From the NCBI GenBank assembly GCA_942490945.1, contig CALNYZ010000044.1, positions 496,001 to 560,000 on the forward strand: a DNA stretch of 64,000 nt. Direction: 5' to 3'. The notes under the pieces are model-generated. The model saw only the letters and a list, made by a program, of their open reading frames with translations. It ran no database searches and had not been told where the DNA came from. The position numbers and the translations under genes are program-made. This DNA is from CALNYZ01 sp942490945 (GTDB lineage: Bacteria > Pseudomonadota > Gammaproteobacteria > UBA6429 > Thiohalophilaceae). Of the stretch, positions 9,241 to 18,176 are shown one piece after another (positions within the stretch are counted from its first letter, which is position 1; every line of letters begins with the position of its first letter).

Positions 9241-9586
9241 CCCGCTCGATAATCACACCGACATCACGTGATCCGCGCAAGGCACCTTTCTTGTTGAGTT
9301 TCAACTTTACCCAGGAAACTGAAAAATCATCAATTATGATTTGGCAAATTTTTTCTGCGAGTGTCTCAACCAGTTGGAACTCGCTGGCTTCAACGAATGC
9401 AATCAGACGTTTTGCCACCGATTTATAATCGAGGGTGTCATCAATATTATCGCTGGCAGCGGCCTTGCGAATATCTGTCGCCATTTCAATATCGAGACTG
9501 ATGGTTTGTTTTGTTTCACGTTCCCAGTCAAAAATACCGATGATGGTTTCAATTTGTAAATCTGTAATATAAATAATATCGCGCAT
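9230..9586 (-). CDS. folB: dihydroneopterin aldolase
   Basis: 118 residues, standard FolB length. It converts 7,8-dihydroneopterin to 6-hydroxymethyl-7,8-dihydropterin plus glycolaldehyde (and epimerises it), directly feeding FolK. Motifs seen are IIGIFDWERETKQ at the N-terminus, DYKSVAKRL, ETLAEKICQIIIDDF with the conserved Glu, and the C-terminal LNKKGALRGSRDVGV with the catalytic Lys. Overlaps folK by 11 bases. Divergent from plsY with about 100 bases between. Confidence 0.96.
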   Translation of the reverse strand: MRDIIYITDLQIETIIGIFDWERETKQTISLDIEMATDIRKAAASDNIDDTLDYKSVAKRLIAFVEASEFQLVETLAEKICQIIIDDFSVSWVKLKLNKKGALRGSRDVGVIIERGAN

Positions 9587-9684
9587 AATTTTATATCTTG
9601 CAGTTTGTATTCGTTGAAATTCGCTATACCTTAAGTGCCTAACTATTTATAATGAACCACCTATCATAAGAAATCATACTCCAT

Positions 9685-10317
9685 ATGTCACTGCCTATAT
9701 CATTTACCACGATTACACTCTTTGAATACGGACTGATTGTTGCCAGTTATCTGATCGGTTCAATATCCACAGCCATTATTGTTTGTAAGGTTATGAGTCT
9801 ACCCGACCCGCGCACACAAGGTTCCGGTAATCCCGGTGCGACCAACGTATTACGTGTCGGCGGCAAGAAAGCCGCGGCGATAACATTAATTGGCGATTTG
9901 TTGAAAGGCCTGCTGCCGGTATTAATTGCCAGCCAGTTTACAACACAACCGCTGGTACCAGGTCTGGTTGGACTTGCGGCGTTCCTCGGACATCTTTATC
10001 CGGTATTTTTTGGCTTTAAAGGTGGCAAGGGTGTAGCGACCATGCTCGGGGTACTGTTGGGATTAAATTTCTGGGCCGGGCTGGCAACCGCATTAAGCTG
10101 GTTGATTATGGCAAAAGTGTTTAAAGTCTCGTCCTTGTCGGCACTGGTAGCAACCATACTTGCGCCGATTTATCTTTACCTGCTGAAACAACCGGTCGAG
10201 ATAATCTGGATAGTCGTGATCATTGCCATCATTTTATTCTGGCGTCATCGTAGCAACATTCAGCGATTAATCAGCGGTGAAGAAAGCACGATCGGTAAAT
10301 CAAAACAGAATAACTAG
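9685..10317 (+). CDS. plsY: acyl-phosphate:glycerol-3-phosphate acyltransferase
   Basis: 210 residues with five or so membrane helices. PlsY transfers an acyl group from acyl phosphate to glycerol 3-phosphate, the first committed step of phospholipid synthesis in most bacteria. The three diagnostic cytoplasmic motifs are present: SYLIGSIST near the N-terminus, GSGNPGATNVLR near residue 47, and GHLYPVFFGFKGGKGVAT near residue 102. The ATG at 9685 gives the standard length. Its last four bases overlap the end of the convergent gamma-carbonic anhydrase gene. folB-plsY adjacency is widely conserved. Confidence 0.96.
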   Translation: MSLPISFTTITLFEYGLIVASYLIGSISTAIIVCKVMSLPDPRTQGSGNPGATNVLRVGGKKAAAITLIGDLLKGLLPVLIASQFTTQPLVPGLVGLAAFLGHLYPVFFGFKGGKGVATMLGVLLGLNFWAGLATALSWLIMAKVFKVSSLSALVATILAPIYLYLLKQPVEIIWIVVIIAIILFWRHRSNIQRLISGEESTIGKSKQNN

Positions 10318-10853
10318 ATCAAATAGGTATTCTTAAGTCGCACATAATGCTGTGCCGAATACTCAATGGCTTTTATTTCTTCATCCGTTAATTTTCTGAC
10401 CCGACGTGCGGGCCGTCCCAGCCATAAATAACCCGATTCGAGCGTTTGACGCTGTGCAACCAGACTGCCCGCACCGATAATCGTATTCGATTCCACGATC
10501 ACACCATCCATGACGATGCTACCCATACCGATCAAACAGTGATCGTGTATCGTGCAGCCGTGTAATAAACACTGATGACCCACGGTCACATTATTTCCGA
10601 CAGATAAGGCATAACCCTGCGGATTGCCCATTGGATTTTCTGCTCCGGAGTGTGTGACGTGTAATACGCTGTTATCCTGAATATTGGTATTCGCACCGAT
10701 AGAAATGCTGTTTACATCACCGCGTATAACAGTCAGTGGCCACACAGAGGAATCTGATGCGATACTGACCTGTCCGATAATGAGCGCCTGCTCAGCAATA
10801 TAGGCAGTTTCATCAATAACAGGCGTATTGGACTGGTAGCGTTGAATAGTCAT
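10314..10853 (-). CDS. gamma-carbonic anhydrase family protein (YrdA-like, left-handed beta-helix)
   Basis: 179 residues made of hexapeptide repeats typical of a left-handed beta-helix trimer. The putative metal ligands are His residues in VLHVTHSG and in NVTVGHQCLLHGC, in the positions used by gamma-class carbonic anhydrases. Relatives such as YrdA and CaiE-like proteins often lack measurable activity, so carbonic anhydrase function is possible but not assured. Convergent with plsY, with a four-base overlap of stop regions and no terminator. Confidence 0.88.
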   Translation of the reverse strand: MTIQRYQSNTPVIDETAYIAEQALIIGQVSIASDSSVWPLTVIRGDVNSISIGANTNIQDNSVLHVTHSGAENPMGNPQGYALSVGNNVTVGHQCLLHGCTIHDHCLIGMGSIVMDGVIVESNTIIGAGSLVAQRQTLESGYLWLGRPARRVRKLTDEEIKAIEYSAQHYVRLKNTYLI

Positions 10854-10889
10854 CGTGTCGGGATAAAAACAGCCTGATTTGTAATGTTA

Positions 10890-10895
10890 TATAAT
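10890..10895 (+). promoter_or_regulatory. candidate -10 box (TATAAT) upstream of the 10960 gene
   Basis: A perfect TATAAT lies in the short divergent gap between the gamma-carbonic anhydrase gene and the small gene at 10960. The -35 region is poor. It would give a leader of about 60 bases. Confidence 0.3.
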
Positions 10896-10959
10896 AGTGT
10901 GCGCCATGTTCGATTCATTGTAAAATAGCATTTTCCCGCTATAAAAAAGAGAGATTTAC

Positions 10960-11295
10960 ATGAGTAATGACGGAATACAATTATCCAATGAATTAATGCA
11001 CGGTCTGTTCGATGCGTTGGTCACGCACGATGCCGGTGTGGAAAAAGATTTGATGCTGGGGATGCAATACCTTGCGGCAGTGATTGGTTATTTTGCGGCG
11101 GAATACCCGGGCAGCGTCAAGGATCGTAATGAACTACTCGAACAGCTTGCCGGCTTTACCCAGCATGTTGCCGATGACCGCGCCAACAGCATGCAAAAAG
11201 AGCAGCCTCAACAGGCGGCACCCGAAACACCGAAAGGCAAAAGTGTCGCAACGGATGACCCTGCCGTCGGTATCTGGAAACCGGAACTGCACTAG
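10960..11295 (+). CDS. hypothetical protein, 111 aa
   Basis: Not recognised. Soluble, with no signal peptide or membrane segment. The first ~75 residues look helical (LSNELMHGLFDALVTHD, YLAAVIGYFAAEYPG). The C-terminal third is a low-complexity Gln/Pro/Lys linker ending in a conserved-looking PAVGIWKPEL tail. A GAGAG ribosome site is about seven bases before the ATG. The 3' end is convergent with srkA. Confidence 0.7.
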   Translation: MSNDGIQLSNELMHGLFDALVTHDAGVEKDLMLGMQYLAAVIGYFAAEYPGSVKDRNELLEQLAGFTQHVADDRANSMQKEQPQQAAPETPKGKSVATDDPAVGIWKPELH

Positions 11296-11304
11296 AAATA
11301 TTAT

Positions 11305-12300
11305 TTAATCGAGATAGTCGATATTTTCCTGCAAGCGTTCGTTTTGCTCGCGCATCTGGTTTAACTGCTCCTGCCAATAATTCGGGGTATTAAACCAGGG
11401 AAAATGTTGCAGGAACGCCGGGTCTTCCCAGCGTCTCGCCAGCCATGCACTGTAGTTCAACATGCGCAGGGTACGCAGTGATTCGATGATGCGTAAACCA
11501 GTGTAGTCAAAATCATGAAATTGCTCGTAACCTGATAACAGCACTTGTAGTTGTTTATCGATCTCGAATTTTTCACCCGATAAAAACATCCACAGGTCCT
11601 GAATTGGCGGGCCTTGCATACAATCATCCAGATCAACCAGATGTGGGCCTGCATCGGTCCAGAGGATATTGCCTGCATGTAGATCACCATGCAGACGAAT
11701 TCCGGGTTGATCAGCAACTACCGACATTTGCCGGCTAACCAGCTCCAGTGCACTGTTAACAGTTTGTAAATAATTATGCGCCAGTTCGGCAGGAATCCAG
11801 TTGTTGCTTGTCAGGTATTCCAGATTGTCCCAGCCCAGTCGTTGTACCGATAAGGTCGGGCGATGAACAAAGCGACGCTGTGCACCCACCGCATGCAAAC
11901 GTCCCACCAGGCGACCCAGTTGTTCGAGATGATCATCGTTATCAAATTCAGGAGCCCGACCACCCTGACGAGGATACAGCGCGTACAAAAACCCGGCATG
12001 ACTGTGTAGCGTTTCGTTGTTGATAATCATGGGTGCAACAACAGGTAATTCCTGTTGCACAAACTCAAGTGTTACAGCATGTTCTTCTTTAATTGCCTCC
12101 GCCGACCAGCGTCCCGGACGATAAAATTTTGCCACAATGATTTGTCCATTGTTAAGCCAGATTTGATACACGCGATTTTCATAACTGTTTAACGGGTAAA
12201 ACCGACCATCGGGTATCAGGCCGAGTGTTTCGACGGCCTGCAGGATGACTTCAGGTTGCAAGGATTCATACGGGTGTGCGGTGGTGGTATTCATAGCCAC
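11305..12300 (-). CDS. srkA: serine/threonine protein kinase SrkA (YihE/RdoA)
   Basis: 331 residues, close to E. coli SrkA (about 328). Stress-response kinase of the aminoglycoside phosphotransferase fold. In E. coli it counters MazEF-linked death and participates in the Cpx response. Motifs are YENRVYQIW (N-lobe), AKFYRPGRWSAEAIKEEH (ATP-binding Lys and helix C Glu), the catalytic loop LHGDLHAGNILW at about residues 203-214, and LVDLDDC replacing the DFG motif. Starts at ATG 12300, divergent from prlC. Confidence 0.93.
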   Translation of the reverse strand: MAMNTTTAHPYESLQPEVILQAVETLGLIPDGRFYPLNSYENRVYQIWLNNGQIIVAKFYRPGRWSAEAIKEEHAVTLEFVQQELPVVAPMIINNETLHSHAGFLYALYPRQGGRAPEFDNDDHLEQLGRLVGRLHAVGAQRRFVHRPTLSVQRLGWDNLEYLTSNNWIPAELAHNYLQTVNSALELVSRQMSVVADQPGIRLHGDLHAGNILWTDAGPHLVDLDDCMQGPPIQDLWMFLSGEKFEIDKQLQVLLSGYEQFHDFDYTGLRIIESLRTLRMLNYSAWLARRWEDPAFLQHFPWFNTPNYWQEQLNQMREQNERLQENIDYLD

Positions 12301-12390
12301 CTATACTAGCATGGCGAACCACTATAATTTGCGCCGCATACTTTTATATACATTGGTGTGCGTGTTACATTAAGTCCTTCACACTAGCAA

Positions 12391-14514
12391 ATGGCAACAG
12401 GCAACATGGCAAGCAATCCCTTACTCGACTTCAGTGAATTACCCCGCTTCAGTCAGATAACACCCGAACACATCGAACCCGCGCTGGACAGCTTGCTGGC
12501 TGAAAACCGTAAAACCATCGCCGTCCTCACCAGGCAGAAAAATATCAGCTGGGACAATTTTGTCCAGCCACTGGAAGAATGTCATGACCGACTGGATCGA
12601 CTCTGGGCGCCGGTCAGTCATTTACATGGTGTGATGAACAGTGATGCACTGCGTGAAGCTTATACGAAGTGCATGCCCAAACTCAGTGAATACTATACCG
12701 AGCTGGGTCAGAACGAATCCTTGTATCATGCATATCAATCAATCGCTGACTCTGAGGATTTCGCCAAACTTGAGACAGCCCAGCAAAAGATTATTCTTAA
12801 TGCGCTGCGTGATTTCAAACTTGCGGGCGTAAACCTGACGAATAGCGACAAACAACGTTTTAAAGCCATACGGCAACGTCTCTCGGAATTAAAAACGCAG
12901 TTTGAAAATAATATTCTCGACTCAACACGCGCCTGGTATAAACACATAACCGACGCAAACGAACTTGCAGGCTTGCCCGAGTCGGCACGCGCACAGGCCA
13001 AACAGGCCGCGACACAAAAAAAACTTGATGCAGGCTGGGTGTTTACACTGGATGTACCCTCCTACCTGGCGGTAATGAGCTATGCAGATAATCGTGACTT
13101 GCGCCAGGAAATGTATCAGGCCTATGTCACGCGTGCGTCCGAGCAAAGCATCATGGTAGTCGCTGGCGCAGAACCGCAAACCACAGACAAGTGGGACAAT
13201 TCCGCCATCATGCGGGAAACGCTGTCGCTGCGCGATGAGCTCGCCAAACTTGTCGGCTTTCAACATTACGCAGAATTTTCATTAGCGACAAAAATGGCGG
13301 AATCAACCGACCAGGTAATTACCTTTTTACGCGACCTTGCAACACGCAGCAAACCTATAGCAGAACAGGATCTGCAGGAACTAAAATCCTTCGCACAACA
13401 GGAACTGCAACTCGATGACATTTCTGCATGGGATGTGATGTATGTCAGTGAAAAATTGCGCGAAGCCAAATACGCGATCAGTCAGGAACAACTGAAACCC
13501 TATTTTCCGGCACCGCGTGTCATACAAGGCATGTTCGATGTTGTGCACAAACTCTACGACATCACCATCAAACAAAGTGACTCGGCAGACCTTTGGCATA
13601 AGGATGTCAGCTTTTATGAAATCCATGACGCACAGGGAACATTACGTGGTCAGTTTTATCTGGATCTGTATGCGCGCGAGAACAAACGTGGCGGTGCATG
13701 GATGGCAGATTGTATCGGTCGCATGCAGCATAAAGATGGCACCATACAAACACCGGTTGCCTTTCTGACCTGTAACCTGACACCACCGATTGGCAATGAT
13801 CCTGCGCTGTTTACTCATCAGGAAGTCACCACGCTGTTTCACGAATTCGGGCATGGCCTGCATCACATGCTGACAAAAATAAACTATCACAGCGTGGCCG
13901 GAATTAATGGCGTCGCCTGGGATGCGGTAGAACTGCCGAGCCAGTTTATGGAAAACTGGTGCTGGGAAAAACAGGCGCTGGATCTGTTCGCCGCGCACTA
14001 TCAGACACAGCAGCCACTTCCTGATGAACTGTTTGCAAAGATGCAAGCCGCCAGGAACTTTCAGTCCGGCCTGTTTATGGTTCGACAGCTTGAATTCAGT
14101 CTGTTCGATTTTCTCATTCATAGCGAGTATGATAGCGCGCAGTCTGATGCTGACTTTATCCAGTCAACACTCGATAAAGTCAGGGCAGAAGTTGCCGTTC
14201 TCAAACCGCCGGCATATAACCGCTTCCAACACAGTTTTTCACATATATTTGCAGGTGGTTACGCAGCCGGTTATTACAGTTATAAATGGGCTGAAGTCCT
14301 GTCAGCCGATGCCTTTGCCAGGTTTGAAGAAGCGCGCGATAAACAACCGGCTGATGCTGAAAGTGGGATATTCGACGCGAAAACAGGCGCAGAGTTTTTG
14401 CATAATATACTCGAGCAGGGCGGCAGTCAGGATGCACTGGAGTTGTTTGTACGATTCCGTGGCCGCGAACCCGATATCGATGCCTTGCTCAGGCATACAG
14501 GTATTGCAGCCTAG
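12391..14514 (+). CDS. prlC: oligopeptidase A (M3 family zinc metallopeptidase)
   Basis: 707 residues. A cytosolic endopeptidase that degrades short peptides, including cleaved signal peptides. The zinc motif HEFGH is at about residues 483-487 within LFHEFGHGLHHML, and the third ligand Glu lies downstream in the conserved GINGVAWDAVELPSQF block. Other family marks are GRMQHKDGTIQTPVA and FAGGYAAGYYSYKWAE. An in-frame ATG at 12406 is an alternative start; neither ATG has a good ribosome site. The SH3-domain gene follows after about 25 bases. Confidence 0.96.
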   Translation: MATGNMASNPLLDFSELPRFSQITPEHIEPALDSLLAENRKTIAVLTRQKNISWDNFVQPLEECHDRLDRLWAPVSHLHGVMNSDALREAYTKCMPKLSEYYTELGQNESLYHAYQSIADSEDFAKLETAQQKIILNALRDFKLAGVNLTNSDKQRFKAIRQRLSELKTQFENNILDSTRAWYKHITDANELAGLPESARAQAKQAATQKKLDAGWVFTLDVPSYLAVMSYADNRDLRQEMYQAYVTRASEQSIMVVAGAEPQTTDKWDNSAIMRETLSLRDELAKLVGFQHYAEFSLATKMAESTDQVITFLRDLATRSKPIAEQDLQELKSFAQQELQLDDISAWDVMYVSEKLREAKYAISQEQLKPYFPAPRVIQGMFDVVHKLYDITIKQSDSADLWHKDVSFYEIHDAQGTLRGQFYLDLYARENKRGGAWMADCIGRMQHKDGTIQTPVAFLTCNLTPPIGNDPALFTHQEVTTLFHEFGHGLHHMLTKINYHSVAGINGVAWDAVELPSQFMENWCWEKQALDLFAAHYQTQQPLPDELFAKMQAARNFQSGLFMVRQLEFSLFDFLIHSEYDSAQSDADFIQSTLDKVRAEVAVLKPPAYNRFQHSFSHIFAGGYAAGYYSYKWAEVLSADAFARFEEARDKQPADAESGIFDAKTGAEFLHNILEQGGSQDALELFVRFRGREPDIDALLRHTGIAA

Positions 14515-14539
14515 CCTAATGAATACAAAAGGAGACCAT

Positions 14540-15373
14540 GTGTTGCAAGGTAAAAAAATTATTTTAATCGGTGTTATCTGCGGCCTGTTTTCAACAGTCT
14601 TCATGCCGGCAATGGTGCAGGCAGAAACACTCTATGTTACCGACCGTATTTTACTCGGTGTACATCAGCAACCTTCAGAACAAAGCCCGATAATAAAATC
14701 ACTTCCGAGTGGCACCGCACTCGAAGCACTTGAGCGACAGAATAATTTTGTCAAAATCAAAACCAGAGACGGTGTCGAAGGCTGGGTAAGTGAAACCTAT
14801 CTGATGCAAAAGCAACCCTCATCAGCACAATACGACACCCTGTTTGCACAATATCAAAAATCCGTTGAAACCCTGAAATCCGTCAACGAGGATTTAACAA
14901 AAAAAGAACGCGAATTACAGATCAAACGTGATCAGTTGTCCAACATGACAACATCCATGAAAGAAATGAAAAAACAGTTAAAAAATAAAAATGGCAATGG
15001 CAATGGCAATGACAATGCGCCGGATGATTCAGAAGAATTAAAAACAGCCCAGGCAAAAATTGCCGAGCTCACCGCAAAAATTACCGAGCTTGAAAAAGCC
15101 GATCAAAGCACCACCCCGGAACAAAAATCTTCACAGACCGACCTGACCAAATTACAACTGGAAAATACCAACCTGCGCGGGCGTATTGAAGTCGCGCTCG
15201 CCAACCTTGCCGGCGAAAAAGTCCCGACCCCCGAACAAATCGCCGGAATTCGACCAAGTTATCCCTTATGGTACTGGGCATTGATTATTGTCGCCCTCGT
15301 CATTGGTATTGCAGGCGGCCTTGGCTGGATGGACTATCAGCATCGCAAACGTCATGGTGGATTTCGCTTATAA
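14540..15373 (+). CDS. TIGR04211-type SH3 domain membrane protein
   Basis: About 277 residues. It has a signal peptide (IILIGVICGLFSTVF, ending in VQAE), a bacterial SH3 domain (about residues 22-90; SGTALEALERQNNFVKI, GVEGWVSETYL), and a long charged coiled coil with a short GNGNGN insert. It ends in one C-terminal membrane helix (YWALIIVALVIGIAGGLGW) and a basic RKRHGGFRL tail. This order matches the family that includes E. coli YgiM. The role is unknown, probably envelope related. The reading frame is open far upstream inside prlC. I chose GTG 14540 because AAAGGAGA ends five to six bases before it; TTG 14543 is possible. Confidence 0.85.
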   Translation: MLQGKKIILIGVICGLFSTVFMPAMVQAETLYVTDRILLGVHQQPSEQSPIIKSLPSGTALEALERQNNFVKIKTRDGVEGWVSETYLMQKQPSSAQYDTLFAQYQKSVETLKSVNEDLTKKERELQIKRDQLSNMTTSMKEMKKQLKNKNGNGNGNDNAPDDSEELKTAQAKIAELTAKITELEKADQSTTPEQKSSQTDLTKLQLENTNLRGRIEVALANLAGEKVPTPEQIAGIRPSYPLWYWALIIVALVIGIAGGLGWMDYQHRKRHGGFRL

Positions 15374-15432
15374 CAATTTCCTTTCCAGGGCAACTCTTTC
15401 TTTAACCCCTATTGTCTCCTCACACGTAATTA

Positions 15433-15470
15433 ATTGCAGGCTTGTAATATAGCCTGTGATAAAATATCAC
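15433..15470 (+). promoter_or_regulatory. promoter with inverted repeat ahead of the small lipoprotein gene
   Basis: TTGCAG, 17 bases, then TGATAA forms a plausible -35/-10 pair. The -10 overlaps a perfect inverted repeat GTGATA-AAA-TATCAC at 15456-15470, where a regulator could occlude RNA polymerase. Within the spacer AGGCT and AGCCT also form a short dyad. Read by eye. Confidence 0.4.
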
Positions 15471-15554
15471 CTATAAAATAAGCTTTTTCTAATTAAAACA
15501 ATAAAGCTGTAAGCAGTATCCACCCCCCTTTAATACTGTTTCTCTTTACACACA

Positions 15555-15571
15555 ATCTCACTTTGTGAGAT
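15555..15571 (+). promoter_or_regulatory. 5' leader hairpin just upstream of the ribosome site
   Basis: A perfect seven-base stem (ATCTCAC / GTGAGAT) with a TTT loop ends three bases before the strong GGGAGG ribosome site of the 15585 gene. It could stabilise the message or affect initiation. There is no T-tract, so it is not a terminator. Confidence 0.45.
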
Positions 15572-15584
15572 CCGGGAGGTTCAT

Positions 15585-15794
15585 ATGTTAAAAAAACTCA
15601 TCCTGTTGTCTTTCATGGCAATCGCACTGGCTGCCTGTGGTGGCGGAGGCGGTGGTGGTGGCGACGATACGACTAATGGCGGCGGTACCACACCACCCAC
15701 AACAAGCAACAAATGGGACGACGGCAGTGGCGATACCAATGTATTAACGTGGAGCGATGGTTCCGGTGCCGACAACATGAAATGGGCTAACTAA
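15585..15794 (+). CDS. tiny lipoprotein with glycine tract and WxDGSG repeats, 69 aa
   Basis: Not a recognised family. The signal peptide (LILLSFMAIALAAC) ends in a lipobox with the acylated Cys at residue 18, followed by eight glycines. A Thr/Pro linker and two copies of a W-(D/S)-D-G-S-G-x-x-N motif near the C-terminus complete the protein. It has a very good GGGAGG ribosome site, so a real short gene is likely. The secreted protein at 15828 starts 33 bases later, suggesting an operon. The mature product is about 50 residues, probably surface or periplasm exposed. Confidence 0.7.
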   Translation: MLKKLILLSFMAIALAACGGGGGGGGDDTTNGGGTTPPTTSNKWDDGSGDTNVLTWSDGSGADNMKWAN

Positions 15795-15827
15795 AAGTAA
15801 ACAACATATATTTCGGGGAATAGAACA

Positions 15828-16622
15828 ATGAAAAAACTAGCTTTATACACAACGAGTTTTGCTCTTGCTATAGGTGTCACCTTTGCCATTGGCGCGGGTG
15901 CACCGGTACAAAATATTTTTCAGGGCGGTCAACCAGCCAGTGCAACTGCGGTCAATCAGAACTTTCAGGAACTGGCGGATCGCATTGATACCATACCGGG
16001 TAGTACAACCTATGATTATCGTAACTATCTTTCTACCGCATCCAGCATGACGTACAACGTTATTACAGATACAGGTGGATGTTCAGGCTATGATACTGAA
16101 GTCAGAACATTTGTACGTACACCCAATGGTGCCAATACTGATGTCAAAATGACGCGTACCCGTTATGTTGGTGGTACTGGAGGCACAGTCTGCACAAATT
16201 CGCAGGCATTCCTGTATACGAACTCGCCAACCAAACGTACATTAAACAGCCGGGAAGATTATACTAACAATGCATTGACACAAACGACGCGAATTGAAAA
16301 TCCTGTCACGCTACGTACCAGCTCTATGTCAAATGGCCAAACTTTGGCAGACGCATCGAAAACGTTTGAAACACCTGCCGGTGGCGTTGAATCCTTTTAT
16401 AACATCGTCGTTATCAGTTCCAGTGTTGCAGGTTCGGAAGATATCACTGTCTCCGGAATTTCTTATTCAGGATGTTTAAAAATGCACTCACTGCGTAAAT
16501 CAGCACGCTTCGGCGATACATCACGCCTGCAATGGTTATGCCCAGGCGTAGGCGAAGTAAAACGCATTGATGCCGAAGCAGGTGGTTATACTATTTTCGA
16601 ACTGGTCAGCACCACTCCCTAA
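15828..16622 (+). CDS. secreted protein of unknown function, 264 aa
   Basis: Not recognised. It has an N-terminal signal peptide (about residues 1-24) followed by a VQNIFQGGQPASATAVNQNF stretch. This resembles the short 'GxPASAxxVNxNF' segment found at the start of many secreted or tail-fibre-like proteins. The rest is rich in Thr, Ser and Asn with beta character and four cysteines (in GGCSGYD, GTVCTNS, SGCLKMH, LQWLCPG), possibly two disulfides. GGGGAA lies seven bases before the ATG. It is followed by a clear intrinsic terminator, so the lipoprotein and this gene form a two-gene unit. Confidence 0.7.
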   Translation: MKKLALYTTSFALAIGVTFAIGAGAPVQNIFQGGQPASATAVNQNFQELADRIDTIPGSTTYDYRNYLSTASSMTYNVITDTGGCSGYDTEVRTFVRTPNGANTDVKMTRTRYVGGTGGTVCTNSQAFLYTNSPTKRTLNSREDYTNNALTQTTRIENPVTLRTSSMSNGQTLADASKTFETPAGGVESFYNIVVISSSVAGSEDITVSGISYSGCLKMHSLRKSARFGDTSRLQWLCPGVGEVKRIDAEAGGYTIFELVSTTP

Positions 16623-16651
16623 AATTACACAACATACATTTACGTATTTAC

Positions 16652-16681
16652 GCCATGGCATGTAATGCCATGGCTTTTTTC
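16652..16681 (+). terminator. rho-independent terminator
   Basis: Ten-base perfect stem GCCATGGCAT / ATGCCATGGC with a three-base GTA loop, followed by six T. It closes the lipoprotein/secreted-protein unit just before ubiD. Confidence 0.85.
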
Positions 16682-16709
16682 TTTCCACCAACTTCATTAT
16701 GATGGGTAA

Positions 16710-18176
16710 ATGAAATACAAAGACCTGCGCGACTTTATCGATATTCTTGAAAAACGTGGTGAGTTAAAACGCGTCACCAGGGAAATTGATCCTAATCTGG
16801 AAATGACCGAAATCTGCGATCGTACCTTGCGTGCGGCGGGTCCGGCCATTTTATTTGAAAATCCGAAAGGCCATAGCGTACCGGTGCTGGGTAATCTGTT
16901 TGGCACACCGGAACGCGTCGCGCTGGGTATGGGTGAAGAATCGGTCGAGGCCTTGCGTGAAGTGGGCAAGCTCCTTGCCGCGTTAAAAGAACCCGATCCA
17001 CCCAAGGGCATGAAAGACGCGTGGGAAAAGCTGCCGATTTTCAAACAAGTATTGAACATGGCACCCAAGGTACTAAGTAAGGCACCGTGCCAGGCCAATG
17101 TTCTGGAAGGTGACGACGTCGATTTATCACAATGGCCGATTCAAACCTGTTGGCCGGAAGATGCAGGGCCTTTGATTACCTGGGCACTGGTCGTTACCAA
17201 AGGCCCGCACAAAACCCGGCAAAACCTCGGCATTTATCGCCAACAAGTGATTGGCAAGAATAAAGTCATTATGCGCTGGCTCGCCCATCGTGGTGGCGCG
17301 CTCGATTTTAAGGACTGGTGCGAAACCCATCCGGGTGAACCGTTTCCGGTTGCGGTGGCACTCGGTGCTGACCCCGCGACTATACTCGGTGCGGTCACAC
17401 CCGTACCCGATTCCTTGTCGGAATACGCCTTCGCCGGATTGTTGCGTGGTGGCAAAACCGAAGTGGTGAAATGTATTGGCTCGGATTTACAAGTGCCGGC
17501 ATCGGCAGAAATTGTGCTGGAAGGTGTCATTCATCCAGGTGAAATGGCAGAGGAAGGCCCATTCGGTGATCACACCGGTTATTATAATGAAGTCGATAAA
17601 TTTCCCGTCTTTACCATTGAGCGCATCACGCATCGCGACAAGCCGATATATCACAGTACCTACACAGGCCGACCACCGGATGAACCTGCCGTATTAGGTG
17701 TGGCATTGAACGAAGTATTCGTGCCGATCTTACAAAAACAGTTTCCGGAGATCATGGATTTTTATTTACCACCGGAAGGTTGCTCGTATCGAGTCGCGGT
17801 AGTGAGCATGAAAAAACAATATGCCGGTCATGCCAAGCGCGTGATGTTTGGTGTGTGGTCTTTTTTACGTCAGTTCATGTATACCAAGTTTGTGATTGTC
17901 GTCGACGATGATGTGAATCCGCGTGACTGGAAAGATGTGATCTGGGCCATGACCACACGCATGGATCCGGCGCGTGATTTCACCATTGTTGAAAACACGC
18001 CAATTGATTATCTTGATTTTGCGTCACCGGTTTCCGGTCTGGGCAGTAAGGTAGGATTTGATGCCACCAATAAATGGCCCGGCGAAACACAACGTGAATG
18101 GGGCAAACCGATTTCCATGACAGCCGAAGTCAAACAACACATCGATGCCATCTGGGATGAGTTAAATCTTTTTTAA
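16710..18176 (+). CDS. ubiD: 4-hydroxy-3-polyprenylbenzoate decarboxylase
   Basis: 488 residues, normal UbiD length. Decarboxylates 3-polyprenyl-4-hydroxybenzoate in ubiquinone synthesis using the prenylated FMN made by UbiX, which is not in this window. Family features are MKYKDLRDFIDILEKRGELK at the start, the GIYRQQVIGKNKVIMRW block, EGPFGDHTGYYN containing the catalytic-region Glu, and HSTYTGRPPDEPAVLG. Its flavin reductase neighbour at 20118 is often found close to ubiD in gammaproteobacteria. Translation starts at ATG 16710 after the terminator. Confidence 0.97.
   Translation: MKYKDLRDFIDILEKRGELKRVTREIDPNLEMTEICDRTLRAAGPAILFENPKGHSVPVLGNLFGTPERVALGMGEESVEALREVGKLLAALKEPDPPKGMKDAWEKLPIFKQVLNMAPKVLSKAPCQANVLEGDDVDLSQWPIQTCWPEDAGPLITWALVVTKGPHKTRQNLGIYRQQVIGKNKVIMRWLAHRGGALDFKDWCETHPGEPFPVAVALGADPATILGAVTPVPDSLSEYAFAGLLRGGKTEVVKCIGSDLQVPASAEIVLEGVIHPGEMAEEGPFGDHTGYYNEVDKFPVFTIERITHRDKPIYHSTYTGRPPDEPAVLGVALNEVFVPILQKQFPEIMDFYLPPEGCSYRVAVVSMKKQYAGHAKRVMFGVWSFLRQFMYTKFVIVVDDDVNPRDWKDVIWAMTTRMDPARDFTIVENTPIDYLDFASPVSGLGSKVGFDATNKWPGETQREWGKPISMTAEVKQHIDAIWDELNLF

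Noticed and set aside
14024..14539. Long upstream extension of the SH3-domain gene into prlC
   Set aside because: The open frame overlaps most of the prlC C-terminus and has no conserved sequence. The strong AAAGGAGA site points to GTG 14540 or TTG 14543.
15648..15668. Glycine tract of the tiny lipoprotein as a phase-variable slippage site
   Set aside because: The codons are mixed GGC/GGA/GGT rather than a homopolymer or a simple repeat, so slippage is unlikely.
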